A DNA stretch of 32,122 nt from an uncultured Bacteroidales bacterium (lineage in GTDB: Bacteria > Bacteroidota > Bacteroidia > Bacteroidales > Muribaculaceae), in assembly GCA_947177325.1 (NCBI GenBank), contig CAMWUH010000003.1, positions 1 to 32,122 on the forward strand, read 5' to 3'. The translations under genes and the position numbers were made by a program. The notes under the pieces were generated by a model. That model saw only the letters and a program-made list of their open reading frames with translations. It ran no database searches and was not told the origin of the DNA. This document shows positions 16,163-24,120 of the stretch, piece by piece (the first letter of the stretch is position 1; each line of letters opens with the position of its first letter).

Positions 16163-16714
16163 TCAGAAATTTTGGTTAATAAAATCGGGAATAGTTGATA
16201 ATAATGAGGGGTCGAGAACGTAGTCGCCTTCAGCCGGCTCGACAACGGCATCTAACTGCTCTAAAACGGGAGCGGCCGCCGAGGTGGAGTAAAGAATCAA
16301 TTTGCGCCCCTCGATGATAGCTACGGGATGGCATGCACCGCCGCGAGTGTAGACTGATTGTTGCAGGTTGGCCAGCCGGGGGTTGTCGGAGGCTGAGAAG
16401 GGAGTGGCGGCTACGCGCCAGTCGGCGAGCTTCACCGCCACAGGGCGGCGACATCGGGCCGGGAGGTCAAATGTCACGATGCCGTCGCTGACAGTGAGGT
16501 TCTTAACATCGGTGGCAACCGACACTACGGGGAGCATATCGAGCGGTGCGGAGTCGAGCAGACTGAGATACCATTGGTTAATCTCCAATTGCAGCAAGTC
16601 GGCAAGGTTGTAGCCGTCGACGCGGCTCAGAGAGGTGTCGGTGCGGAGAGGTATGTGGCCCTTCTTGAGAAGCCATATCTCCGAGAGTTCTTGATAGGAG
16701 TAATGAGTTAGCAT
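16163..16714 (-). CDS. Unknown phage-type protein between terminase and portal
   Basis: Not recognised. The 183-aa protein has an N-terminal helical part (MLTHYSYQELSEIWLLKKGH; LADLLQLEINQWYLSLLDS) and a beta-rich middle (VATDVKNLTVSDGIVTFDLP; PVAVKLADWRVAATPF), ending in LLSTIPDFINQNF. No signal peptide. This mix resembles small adaptor or neck proteins of tailed phages, but placement between terL and portal is the only firm clue. It is 42 nt after terL and 5 nt before the portal gene, clearly the same transcript. Confidence 0.6.
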   Translation of the reverse strand: MLTHYSYQELSEIWLLKKGHIPLRTDTSLSRVDGYNLADLLQLEINQWYLSLLDSAPLDMLPVVSVATDVKNLTVSDGIVTFDLPARCRRPVAVKLADWRVAATPFSASDNPRLANLQQSVYTRGGACHPVAIIEGRKLILYSTSAAAPVLEQLDAVVEPAEGDYVLDPSLLSTIPDFINQNF

Positions 16715-16756
16715 TTGAATTGAGTGTTAAGTGTTAGAGAATCAGGGTAGAGGGAG

Positions 16757-18769
16757 TTACCAGCGGAATTGGTAGAGGTAAGAGGCCATGTCGGTATCGG
16801 AGGCGTCAGAAACATTAAGGAAATCGGCAGTGGCGGCCACCTCGAATGCAATGGCGCGAGCCATGACGAGGTCGTCGTGATGGCCTTGGGAGGCGCCGAA
16901 AGCGCGAGTGCCGGGAACAGCCTCATAGGTGGTCAGCTCGTTGAAGGCCTCACGACTGCGCTCAATCCAGCCGCTGTCGCGCACCATCGCTATCAATCGG
17001 GCAATGATAAACGTTTTGGTCGAGCGGTTGACGTGGAAGCCGTAGCTGCCCCCTTGTCGGGTGTAAAGATTGGAGTAGCTGTCGGCGATCTGAGCCAAGA
17101 TGTAGTCGGCCGGCTCACCCTCTATAGCCTCGTGTTCGAGCGTGTTGCTTTCAAACACGAGCAGCCCGCGATTGTAATAAGTGGCTAACTGTGTAGCTTT
17201 CCATGCGAGGAGGTCGTGGTCGATATGTCCGCGCCACTGGGCCACAATAGCCGGCAGGGAACAGGAGTGGCCCGGTGGCCCGATGCTGACCACTACGATT
17301 ACGCTCCAGTCGGCTTTGGCCGAGCGACCGCCTATATCGACGGCCACCACATAGCGTTGGTCGGGTTTCGGGCGTTCCCAGACTTCGAGATTTCCGTTGG
17401 CCGCCGGTTGCAGTTGCAGTTGTTTAAGGGAGGCATTGCCGGTGATGTTACCCCCTTTGGCCACGATGTCGCCTTTGAATGACGGCGCCTCGACATATTG
17501 CTCAAGTTTTTGCAGATTTTCGCGGTCAAACACGCAGAGGTCCGTAGCCATAAAGGCCTCGTCGGGGGTAGAAGGGAACTCGGCCATCATGCGGTAGACT
17601 GATTGCTGCTCGCGTCGGCGGTGGCGATACCAATTGATTTGCGAGAGCGACAGGCCGCGGTCCCAAAGCCGGCGCTCTTCGTCGGTAAGCGACTGAGCGA
17701 GGGTTGCCGGGTCGTCGGGCGTGGTGCGATAGATTTCGATTTCATACCACGGCACGAAAATCGGGCGCTTGTCGCTTTCGCCCGCCACTGCCCGCAGCCA
17801 CTCGTTGTGGAAGTAGTTGCCCACCCCATTGGCCGTACTCTCGATAACAATCAGAGTCATAGGCTTATAGTTGATAGAGCCGCAAATTGCGGCGATAAAG
17901 TCCTCGGGGCGTTGGCTGGGAGTGTCGCGCCAATATGCAACCTCAGTCAAATGGGCCATAGCGATGTCAAAGCCGCGCATGGCGTCTTGATTTTCCGATG
18001 TCGAGAGCGTAACGCAACATTCGCGTCCGGCAATCAAACGGGTGTTTTGCGAGCCCTGAAATGCCTTGAAAGCCGGTTTTTCATCCTCTCGCCAATATTC
18101 GGCCGGATAATTTTCGAGAATACGGCTGTACATGCCGCGGATGTTGGCCGCCGAGTCTTTGATCTGGGCGCTGATAAGTGAGTTCCAGTTTCGACGAAGG
18201 CAGCACTGAATCCACGCCATATAGGTCTGGATAAACGTTGAAGCGCCCCATTGGCGCGCCTTGAGGAGAATGAAGCGCAGTGGACGGTCGGCGAGGCGAT
18301 CCTCCTCAAGTTGCGCCAATACCCGGCGTTGGGCGTGATTGAGGCGAAACGGCACAATGCGGGCGCTATCTTTCTCTTTGATTTTGGCGCAGGTTATGGC
18401 CCAATATTCGAAATCGTGGGCGCAGCGGAGATAGCGGAAGTCGGCGGCCGATTTAACGCGCGTGTATTCGGGATCGGCGAGCATCGATTCGGGAAGCCAA
18501 AGGGTTGAGTAGTTGGCATAACGGCAACGGTTCACTTCGCGGCGCGGGCCGGTACATCCGCGGCCGGTAGCGGGGTCGTAGTCGTTGCGGAGTAAGAAAG
18601 CTTTTTCGCGGCGAGCGTTCTCCTCAAGCATAGCTTTGATTTCGGGTGAGAGATGATTGGAGCGAGCAGCGGCGAGGTCGGAACGGGTTGATGCAGCTGT
18701 ATTGGCCGCTTCACTCAAATTAGCTGCAGCTAATGATGTTGTTGATGGTGTTGTTGAAGATGTTGTCAT
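16757..18769 (-). CDS. Phage terminase large subunit
   Basis: A 670-aa DNA-packaging motor with all expected catalytic groups. The ATPase domain has Walker A KARQWGAST (170-178), the Walker B glutamate E276 in MAHLTEVAYW, and the coupling motif STANG (311-315). The RNase H-like nuclease domain has acidic residues D478 (VVAVDIGGRS), E540 (LLVFESN) and D632-D633 (GHHDDLVMA). It is somewhat long for the family because of a 60-residue Ala/Ser-rich N-terminus. No small terminase is obvious upstream; polA diverges there. The promoter carries the 24-bp element shared with the distant lysis cassette. All active-site residues intact argues that the enzyme is still under selection. Confidence 0.92.
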   Translation of the reverse strand: MTTSSTTPSTTSLAAANLSEAANTAASTRSDLAAARSNHLSPEIKAMLEENARREKAFLLRNDYDPATGRGCTGPRREVNRCRYANYSTLWLPESMLADPEYTRVKSAADFRYLRCAHDFEYWAITCAKIKEKDSARIVPFRLNHAQRRVLAQLEEDRLADRPLRFILLKARQWGASTFIQTYMAWIQCCLRRNWNSLISAQIKDSAANIRGMYSRILENYPAEYWREDEKPAFKAFQGSQNTRLIAGRECCVTLSTSENQDAMRGFDIAMAHLTEVAYWRDTPSQRPEDFIAAICGSINYKPMTLIVIESTANGVGNYFHNEWLRAVAGESDKRPIFVPWYEIEIYRTTPDDPATLAQSLTDEERRLWDRGLSLSQINWYRHRRREQQSVYRMMAEFPSTPDEAFMATDLCVFDRENLQKLEQYVEAPSFKGDIVAKGGNITGNASLKQLQLQPAANGNLEVWERPKPDQRYVVAVDIGGRSAKADWSVIVVVSIGPPGHSCSLPAIVAQWRGHIDHDLLAWKATQLATYYNRGLLVFESNTLEHEAIEGEPADYILAQIADSYSNLYTRQGGSYGFHVNRSTKTFIIARLIAMVRDSGWIERSREAFNELTTYEAVPGTRAFGASQGHHDDLVMARAIAFEVAATADFLNVSDASDTDMASYLYQFRW

Positions 18770-18798
18770 AGTTGTCAGGTGTTTATGGTTTTTTGATG

Positions 18799-18847
18799 CA
18801 AAATTATGCTCTCCGCAAGCCTAAAAAATCTCAAAATATCCCCTCCG
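18799..18847 (-). promoter_or_regulatory. Promoter of the terminase/portal cassette with the shared 24-bp element
   Basis: The element at 18847-18824 (minus strand) is identical to 170-193. Its TTTG (18835-18832) is followed after exactly 25 bp by a -7 box TAATTTTG (18806-18799). Transcription would start near 18792, about 22 nt before the terL ATG. The leader and start codon include CCTGACAACTAT (18779-18768), also found in the lysis-cassette leader. The element overlaps the place where the divergent polA promoter would have its -33 box. Confidence 0.72.
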
Positions 18848-18862
18848 CGAAATTTTTTTTGT

Positions 18863-18870
18863 TAACTTTG
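18863..18870 (+). promoter_or_regulatory. -7 box of the polA promoter
   Basis: TAACTTTG matches TAnnTTTG, 17 nt before the chosen polA ATG. No TTTG stands at the usual -33 distance; that position is taken by the 24-bp element shared by the phage cassettes. Confidence 0.6.
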
Positions 18871-18887
18871 TGATAAATCAACCTGAT

Positions 18888-21665
18888 ATGGATATGCCAA
18901 CCACTGATAAACGACTTTTCCTTCTCGACGCCTACGCGCTTATCTATCGCGCTTATTATGCGTTGATACGTGCACCCCGCATCACATCGCAGGGCTTTAA
19001 CACTTCTGCCATTTTCGGCTTCTGTAACACCCTCGATGAAATTCTCCGCAAAGAAAATCCAACCCATATAGCGGTTTGCTTCGATGTTTCCGGCCCAACG
19101 TTTCGCGACGAAATGTTTCCCGACTACAAAGCTCAACGCGATGCGCAGCCCGAAGATATAACTCTTTCTATTCCGTATATTAAGGATATAATTCGCGCCT
19201 ACAATATTGCAGTTATCGAAAAACCGGGCTATGAGGCCGACGACGTTATCGGCACTCTGGCCCATCGTGCTCAGGCAGAAGGGTTTACAACCTACATGAT
19301 GACGCCCGATAAAGACTACGGGCAGTTGGTGACCGACCGTGTGTTGATGTATCGCCCGTCGCTCAAAGGTCGCGATTTTGAAATTCGCGGGCCCAAAGAG
19401 GTGTGTGAGCGCTACGGTATTGAGTCGCCTCACCAAGTTATTGACCTGCTGGCGCTTGAGGGCGACGTTTCTGACAACATTCCCGGCTGTCCCGGCGTTG
19501 GGGAAAAAACGGCGGTGAAGCTCATCAATCAGTTTGGCTCGGTAGAGAAGTTGATTGAAAATGTTGACGAACTTAAAGGTGCTCTGCGCCTGAAAGTTGC
19601 CGATAATATCGAAAAAATAAGAATGTCGAAGGTTTTGGCAACCATCTGCACCGACGTGCCTATCGACCTTGACCTCGACTCGCTTGAGAGAAAGCCCGAA
19701 AATGTTGACCGACTGCGCGAACTCTTTACCGAACTTGAGTTTAAATCGTTTCTTGGCAGGCTTAAAGGCTCAAGTCAGGCGGTTGAATCCACCCCGCCGT
19801 CGACTCCCACCCTCCAGGGCTCGCTCTTCGATTTTGATGCCGAAGCGAGTGAGACGCCGACTCCATCTGTAGCTCAAACTTTTGAGTTTAAGGAAATTAC
19901 CTCAATTGGCGAAGCAGCAAAAGTGGTGGCTCAATGTGCAGCCGCCAAGGAATTTGGCTGGGCGCTCTATGCTCCGGGCCCTGATGCCATGACGGCACGC
20001 GCCCGCTCGCTTGCGTTGGCAGTAAGTGCCGACGCTCCGGTCAATATCCTCCATCTGCCGTCGTCGGAGACTGCCGAGCGAGCCGAATGGCTTGTGATGC
20101 TTCAGCCTTTATTCTCATCCCCGGCCACTCTCGTTGGCTTCGACCTCAAGCGCGATATGGTAGTGCTTGCTTCAGAGGGTGTTAAGTTTGATGTGGCCTA
20201 CTTCGACGTTGCTATCGCTCATTACCTGCTTCAGCCCGAAATGCGCCATCGGCTGAGCGACATAGCCATGGCTTATCTTGGCCACGCAACGGCCGATGCG
20301 CTCGATCCGGCCACTTCCCGCTCTAAAAATCCCTATCCCGAACTCCCGCGCGAGATGATTGCTCCCCGATTGGCCGAAACAGCGCTGCTCTCAATGCGCC
20401 TGCGCCCGGTTTTGCTTGCCCGAATTGAGGAAACCGATCAAACGAAGTTGCTCAACGAGATTGAGATGCCATTGGTAAAAGTGCTGGCTGATATGGAGGT
20501 GACCGGCGTCAGAATCGACGTCAAAGAGCTCAATCAAATGTCGGTGCAACTAACGGAGCGCCTTAACGCATTAGAGCAGGAGGCTTATCAGCTTGCAGGC
20601 CATCCGTTCAAGCTCGGGTCGCCTAAACAGGTGGGAGAGGTGCTTTTCGATGAACTCAAAATCGACCCGAAAGCAAAACGCACCAAATCAGGCACTTACT
20701 CTACAACAGAAGAAATTCTTGAAAGTTATCGCACGGCTCATCCCCTGGTCGACATTATTCTGAGAGTGAGGTCGCTGAGCAAATTGCTGGCAACCTACAT
20801 CAATGCTCTCCCCGAGCTGATAAATCAGTCTACCGGAAAAATCCATACCACTTTTAATCAAACGGTTACCGCCACCGGGCGCATATCATCGTCGAATCCT
20901 AACCTGCAAAACATCCCTATTCGCACTGACGATGGCCGCGAAATTCGCCGTGCTTTCATTGCCGACCCGGGTTGTTTGATTCTGTCGGCCGACTATTCTC
21001 AAATCGAACTCCGGTTGATGGCTCATTTTGCCAACGACCCGGATATGATTGCCGCCTTCACCGCCGGAGAAGATATTCACCGCGCCACTGCTGCCAAAAT
21101 CTATCACTTGCCGCTCGACCAAGTCGACGACACCCTGCGCCGCAATGCCAAAACGGCCAACTTCGGCATCATCTACGGCATCTCGGCTTTCGGCCTGTCG
21201 CAGCGCCTCGGCATACCACGCTCCGAGGCCAAAACTCTTATCGACGGCTATTTCAACTCTTATCCCTCTATTGCGCAGTATATTGAAGGCGTAACCAACG
21301 ATGCCCGCGCCAACGGCTATGTAACCACCATTTATAATCGCCGCCGCTATCTGCCCGACATCAATTCGCGCAACGCCGGCCTCCGCGGTTTTGCCGAGCG
21401 CAATGCCGTCAACGCTCCATTGCAAGGCTCTGCCGCCGACATTATCAAGCGCGCCATGATTGATATCAATCGCATGATTTCGGAGCGTGGGTTGCGCTCG
21501 CGCATGATTTTGCAAGTTCATGACGAATTGATTTTCAATGTTTACCCCGACGAGTTGGCCGAGCTGCAATCTGAAGTGACACGATTGATGGAAAATGCCT
21601 TCTCGGGCCGTGTGCGCCTTGAAGTCGCCTCCGGCGTTGCCACCAACTGGCTCCAAGCCCACTAA
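18888..21665 (+). CDS. polA: DNA polymerase I, probably without proofreading
   Basis: A 925-aa repair and Okazaki-fragment polymerase. Residues about 1-290 are the 5' nuclease (LLDAYALIYRAYYA, CFDVSGPTFRDEMFPDYKAQR, YEADDVIGTLA, VSDNIPGCPGVGEKTA). The middle 3'-5' exonuclease domain (about 330-530) appears dead: the canonical DxE is replaced (EFGWALYAPG), though the Asp of NLKYD is kept (DLKRD). The polymerase domain has motif A (SADYSQIELRLMAH), motif B (RRNAKTANFGIIYGIS) and motif C (QVHDELIF). An upstream GTG at 18870 is in frame but overlaps the -7 box, so I place the start at ATG 18888 (18894 is also possible). It diverges from the terminase gene. Confidence 0.95.
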   Translation: MDMPTTDKRLFLLDAYALIYRAYYALIRAPRITSQGFNTSAIFGFCNTLDEILRKENPTHIAVCFDVSGPTFRDEMFPDYKAQRDAQPEDITLSIPYIKDIIRAYNIAVIEKPGYEADDVIGTLAHRAQAEGFTTYMMTPDKDYGQLVTDRVLMYRPSLKGRDFEIRGPKEVCERYGIESPHQVIDLLALEGDVSDNIPGCPGVGEKTAVKLINQFGSVEKLIENVDELKGALRLKVADNIEKIRMSKVLATICTDVPIDLDLDSLERKPENVDRLRELFTELEFKSFLGRLKGSSQAVESTPPSTPTLQGSLFDFDAEASETPTPSVAQTFEFKEITSIGEAAKVVAQCAAAKEFGWALYAPGPDAMTARARSLALAVSADAPVNILHLPSSETAERAEWLVMLQPLFSSPATLVGFDLKRDMVVLASEGVKFDVAYFDVAIAHYLLQPEMRHRLSDIAMAYLGHATADALDPATSRSKNPYPELPREMIAPRLAETALLSMRLRPVLLARIEETDQTKLLNEIEMPLVKVLADMEVTGVRIDVKELNQMSVQLTERLNALEQEAYQLAGHPFKLGSPKQVGEVLFDELKIDPKAKRTKSGTYSTTEEILESYRTAHPLVDIILRVRSLSKLLATYINALPELINQSTGKIHTTFNQTVTATGRISSSNPNLQNIPIRTDDGREIRRAFIADPGCLILSADYSQIELRLMAHFANDPDMIAAFTAGEDIHRATAAKIYHLPLDQVDDTLRRNAKTANFGIIYGISAFGLSQRLGIPRSEAKTLIDGYFNSYPSIAQYIEGVTNDARANGYVTTIYNRRRYLPDINSRNAGLRGFAERNAVNAPLQGSAADIIKRAMIDINRMISERGLRSRMILQVHDELIFNVYPDELAELQSEVTRLMENAFSGRVRLEVASGVATNWLQAH

Positions 21666-21715
21666 TGGATAACTCGGCCCATTCAGAGATAGCGAAAAAT
21701 ATTATATGAAATATT

Positions 21716-21753
21716 AGAGGGGATAATGCTACTAAGCATGATCCCCTCTTTTT
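21716..21753 (+). terminator. polA intrinsic terminator
   Basis: AGAGGGGAT and ATCCCCTCT pair, as do ATGCT and AGCAT inside, around an ACTA loop with one internal mismatch. TTTTT follows on the plus strand. Confidence 0.88.
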
Positions 21754-21775
21754 GCTACAATTAAGCTAAATCGAA

Positions 21776-22492
21776 TTATTCAGTCACCTCTTTTGGTACG
21801 AGCTCAAAGAAGCCGCTTATTTCCTGTTGGTCAAGGGCTTGACGGACATTAAAACGCTTAACTTGGTCTTCGTAGCCACGTTTGCTAACCTTAATTTCAA
21901 TCGTTACATCGCGAGAATTGTCGTAGGTTAACCCTTGTATGTTGAAGCTTCGGGTTTCTTCCAAGGGAGTGGTAGTCAGATAAGTTTCATTGGTATTCTT
22001 TACCTCGTTCGGAATACTTGAAATAACGCGCCAGTAGATGCGGGCTCCACGTGGGTCTGAATCAAAATACCAACGGATGATAGCTTGCTCCATTGCAGTC
22101 ATGCCGGCGTTATGGCGATCGACACGCTGCTGACTTTCACCAACAGTTACAGTTGGGTCTTGAGCCATGCGCTTGGATGCTTCAGGCGCTTTTTTCTTCA
22201 TTTTTAAAAACAGAACCGGATTGGCCTTCAGCTGTTTGACGGTATAAGATACTGTAGCTGACTTCGACTCATATCCATCTTTACGCACTTGAATAATCAT
22301 GGTTTTCGATGCAGTCTTTTTGTCTACGGAAATAATGGTCGGAGTAGTATTGCTGACAAGTTGACCGTTAACATATACTTCCGCATCCTCGGGGTCGCTA
22401 TTTATTGCAATTGCGAAGTCTTTGGCATAGGTAGCCAACGATGTAACCATAAATGCAAGTGCTACAAGCAGTCTAAAGATATTTCGTTTCAT
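21776..22492 (-). CDS. Exported PEGA-type domain protein
   Basis: A 238-aa protein with a signal peptide (MKRNIFRLLVALAFMVTSLATYA). Residues about 25-100 have the PEGA-like pattern of small beta domains (INSDPEDAEVYVNGQLVSNTTP ... VRKDGYESKSATVSY). Residues about 130-235 form a second domain (IIRWYFDSDPRGARIYWRV ... IEIKVSKRGYEDQVKRFNV) that is nearly repeated in the neighbouring gene. Such domains usually bind other proteins or surface glycans in the cell envelope; no specific function is known. It lies 30 nt downstream of the frameshifted paralogue and is probably cotranscribed with it. Confidence 0.8.
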   Translation of the reverse strand: MKRNIFRLLVALAFMVTSLATYAKDFAIAINSDPEDAEVYVNGQLVSNTTPTIISVDKKTASKTMIIQVRKDGYESKSATVSYTVKQLKANPVLFLKMKKKAPEASKRMAQDPTVTVGESQQRVDRHNAGMTAMEQAIIRWYFDSDPRGARIYWRVISSIPNEVKNTNETYLTTTPLEETRSFNIQGLTYDNSRDVTIEIKVSKRGYEDQVKRFNVRQALDQQEISGFFELVPKEVTE

Positions 22493-22830
22493 AATAGGGA
22501 AGGTGTTTATAAGGATTTTGAATTATTTAGCTTTTTCCACAAGTTCAAAGAATCCGCTTATTTCCTGTTGGTCAATTGCTTGACGGACATTATAGCGCTT
22601 AACCTGGTCTTCATAACCACGTTTGCTGACCTTAATTTCAACAGTTACATTGTTGGAATTTTCATAGGTGAGCCCGGGAATGTTGAAGCTTCTTGTCTCC
22701 TCAATAGGAGTGGTAGTCAGGTAAGTTTCGTTGGTGTTGGGAACTTCTCCCGGTACGTTAGAAATTACGCGCCAGAACACGCGAGCGCCACGTGGGTCTG
22801 AATCAATATACCAGCGTAAAATGGTCTTTT
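21783..22830 (-). repeat. Tandem duplication of the C-terminal PEGA-gene domain
   Basis: About 300 bp at roughly 21790-22100 are closely repeated at roughly 22535-22830. The encoded blocks share NTNETYLTTTP, EETRSFNI, KVSKRGYEDQVKR and DQQEISGFFELV. N-terminal parts differ, so a domain rather than a whole gene was copied or converted. Confidence 0.8.
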
Positions 22831-23319
22831 CCATTTCAGTTGCGCCGGGATTATTACGATTCACAGCAGCCCCGGGTGCGAAAGGAATTACGATTTCCTC
22901 TTCTGTCTCAGTTTCTGCGCCGGGGAGAGGTTGAAGAGTGACATCATACAGGCTCTCGGAATATTTCATCATCTTACCTGTAGCAGCGTCAATTGCCATG
23001 CCGGGAATACCGCCAAATGCCAGGTTACCCCAAAACCATCCTTGAATCTTAGTACTCATTGTGTAGTCCTTGGATTCGTAACCGTCTTTAGTCGCTGAAA
23101 TTTCCTTGTGGCCGAGCTGTTTGGGTACGTTGGCTGTCCAAACCCATTTGAGCCGACTTCTGCGATAATTTTGTTCTTCTTTTTGTCAATTACCGTAGTG
23201 CCGGGTACTCCTTTGAATGTGATTTCCTGATTGCGTTTCGTAACGATAGAAGCGCAAGATGTTAGCAATAGTGAATACGCTAAGGCCGTGGTCAGAAGTT
23301 TAATTGGTTTATTTCTCAT
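22523..23319 (-). pseudogene. PEGA-type lipoprotein gene broken by a single-base frameshift
   Basis: Two open frames make up one gene. The first, from ATG 23317-23319, encodes a lipoprotein signal (LLTSCASIV, lipidated Cys in the LTSC box) and EITFKGVPGTTVIDKKKNKIIAEVGSN, then leaves the proper frame near 23147-23150 and stops at 23056. In another frame the sequence continues as WVWTANVPKQLGHKEISATKDGYESK and runs without a break into the second open frame, which ends at 22523 after GWFWGNLAFGGIPGMAIDAATG and a domain almost identical to that of the next gene. One extra base in the A-run at this point would restore about 265 codons. It may be a true recent mutation, a strain variant or a sequencing error. 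Confidence 0.82.
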
Positions 23320-23365
23320 TTTTTCTCAGTTGCTGCCACGACCCAAGCAGCATATTTAAGGACAC

Positions 23366-23393
23366 AAAAAAACGTGGGTCGAATTGCCACGTC
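23366..23393 (-). terminator. Minus-strand terminator or attenuator before the lipoprotein gene
   Basis: Minus strand: ACGTGG and CCACGT pair around a short loop and are followed by seven T. It lies about 50 nt before the frameshifted lipoprotein gene, so it either ends an upstream transcript or attenuates this operon. A 67-codon open frame crosses it (23519-23316) but looks accidental. Confidence 0.55.
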
Positions 23394-23524
23394 CTTAGTT
23401 GATTGGTCCTGAGAAAACCATTGAGAAGCGGATGCAACAATAGCCGCCCACGTATATGCGTGAGTTACTATTTTGCCTTTTCTCGCTTCTCTTGTTTCAA
23501 AATTTCTCAGGTTCATCAACTAAG
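23394..23524. repeat. Imperfect inverted repeat, about 130 bp
   Basis: Left arm 23394-23430 and right arm 23484-23524 pair in three blocks: CTTAGTTGAT, CCTGAGAAA and AGAAGCG, separated by short unmatched stretches, with about 53 nt between the arms. It could be a small non-autonomous element or a large RNA stem-loop. No target-site duplication is evident. Confidence 0.5.
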
Positions 23525-23830
23525 AGCGAAAAGCAAAACGTTTTCTTATCAAAATATTTGGATATGCCTCTGCAAATCGTTACAAAATTATAATTTTATA
23601 ATAATTCGTGCAAATTTTTGCTTACAAAAATCGTTCAGATTGACTGAATATAAAGAAAGGTCTATTTATAATATGTTGAATGATAATAAATTAACCCTAT
23701 GTATTCTCATTTTTTATATATACGGATAACACCTGTCTTCCATATCCACTTATCCCAAATCCCTCAACATCAGTTCGATTCATTATTCTCGGGTATTAAA
23801 TGTTGCGCCTCTTTGATGACAACCTCTAAC
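23525..23830. other. AT-rich spacer without visible gene
   Basis: Highly AT-rich sequence with many stop codons in all frames. I see no promoter, RNA gene or ORF here that I would defend. Confidence 0.5.
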
Positions 23831-23831
23831 G

Positions 23832-23921
23832 CGGTAGGGCCATGGCCTGCGATGATCGAGTGGTTGCTGATTAATGCCTGAAATTGAATGGTTTAGCGGT
23901 CGTGGCAGGCCACGACCCTAC
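23832..23921. repeat. REP-like inverted pair (BIME-like)
   Basis: Copy 1 at 23832-23858 reads GTAGGGCCATGGCCTGCGAT on the plus strand. Copy 2 at 23897-23921 reads GTAGGGTCGTGGCCTGCCAC on the minus strand and folds as a perfect hairpin GGTCGTGG-CAGG-CCACGACC. The two copies match at about four fifths of their positions in opposite orientation, the layout of REP doublets. Confidence 0.6.
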
Positions 23922-24120
23922 TCAGAGATGGCGAAAGAACTGAAAGCGGTTTGGGCGGATTATATATTTTGCAAATCGCAGCTATCTCTGTCTGCACGAA
24001 CTATCGGGGCGCCGGAAGCGTTTATATATAAGGGTTGTAATGAAGTTTTACTGCCCTGAATAGGAACTGAATTATAATTTATTGAAACACTGACTATTAT
24101 ATTATTATACTCTGAACAAT

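Noticed and set aside
13571..18769. A complete integrated prophage or CRISPR-type system
   Set aside because: No integrase, capsid, tail or replication genes, no attachment-site direct repeats and no regularly spaced repeats were found.
170..18847. The 24-bp inverted repeats as ends of an 18.7-kb invertible or integrated element
   Set aside because: Integration would give direct repeats, no recombinase or integrase is near, core genes such as lpxB lie inside, and the fixed 25-bp distance to -7 boxes fits a regulatory site better. Genome comparison could reopen this.
18870..18887. GTG at 18870 as the polA start
   Set aside because: It overlaps the -7 box TAACTTTG, so it would lie upstream of the transcription start.
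23316..23519. 67-codon open frame overlapping the lipoprotein start (ATGA)
   Set aside because: It crosses an inverted repeat and a terminator and has no recognisable protein character; most likely accidental.
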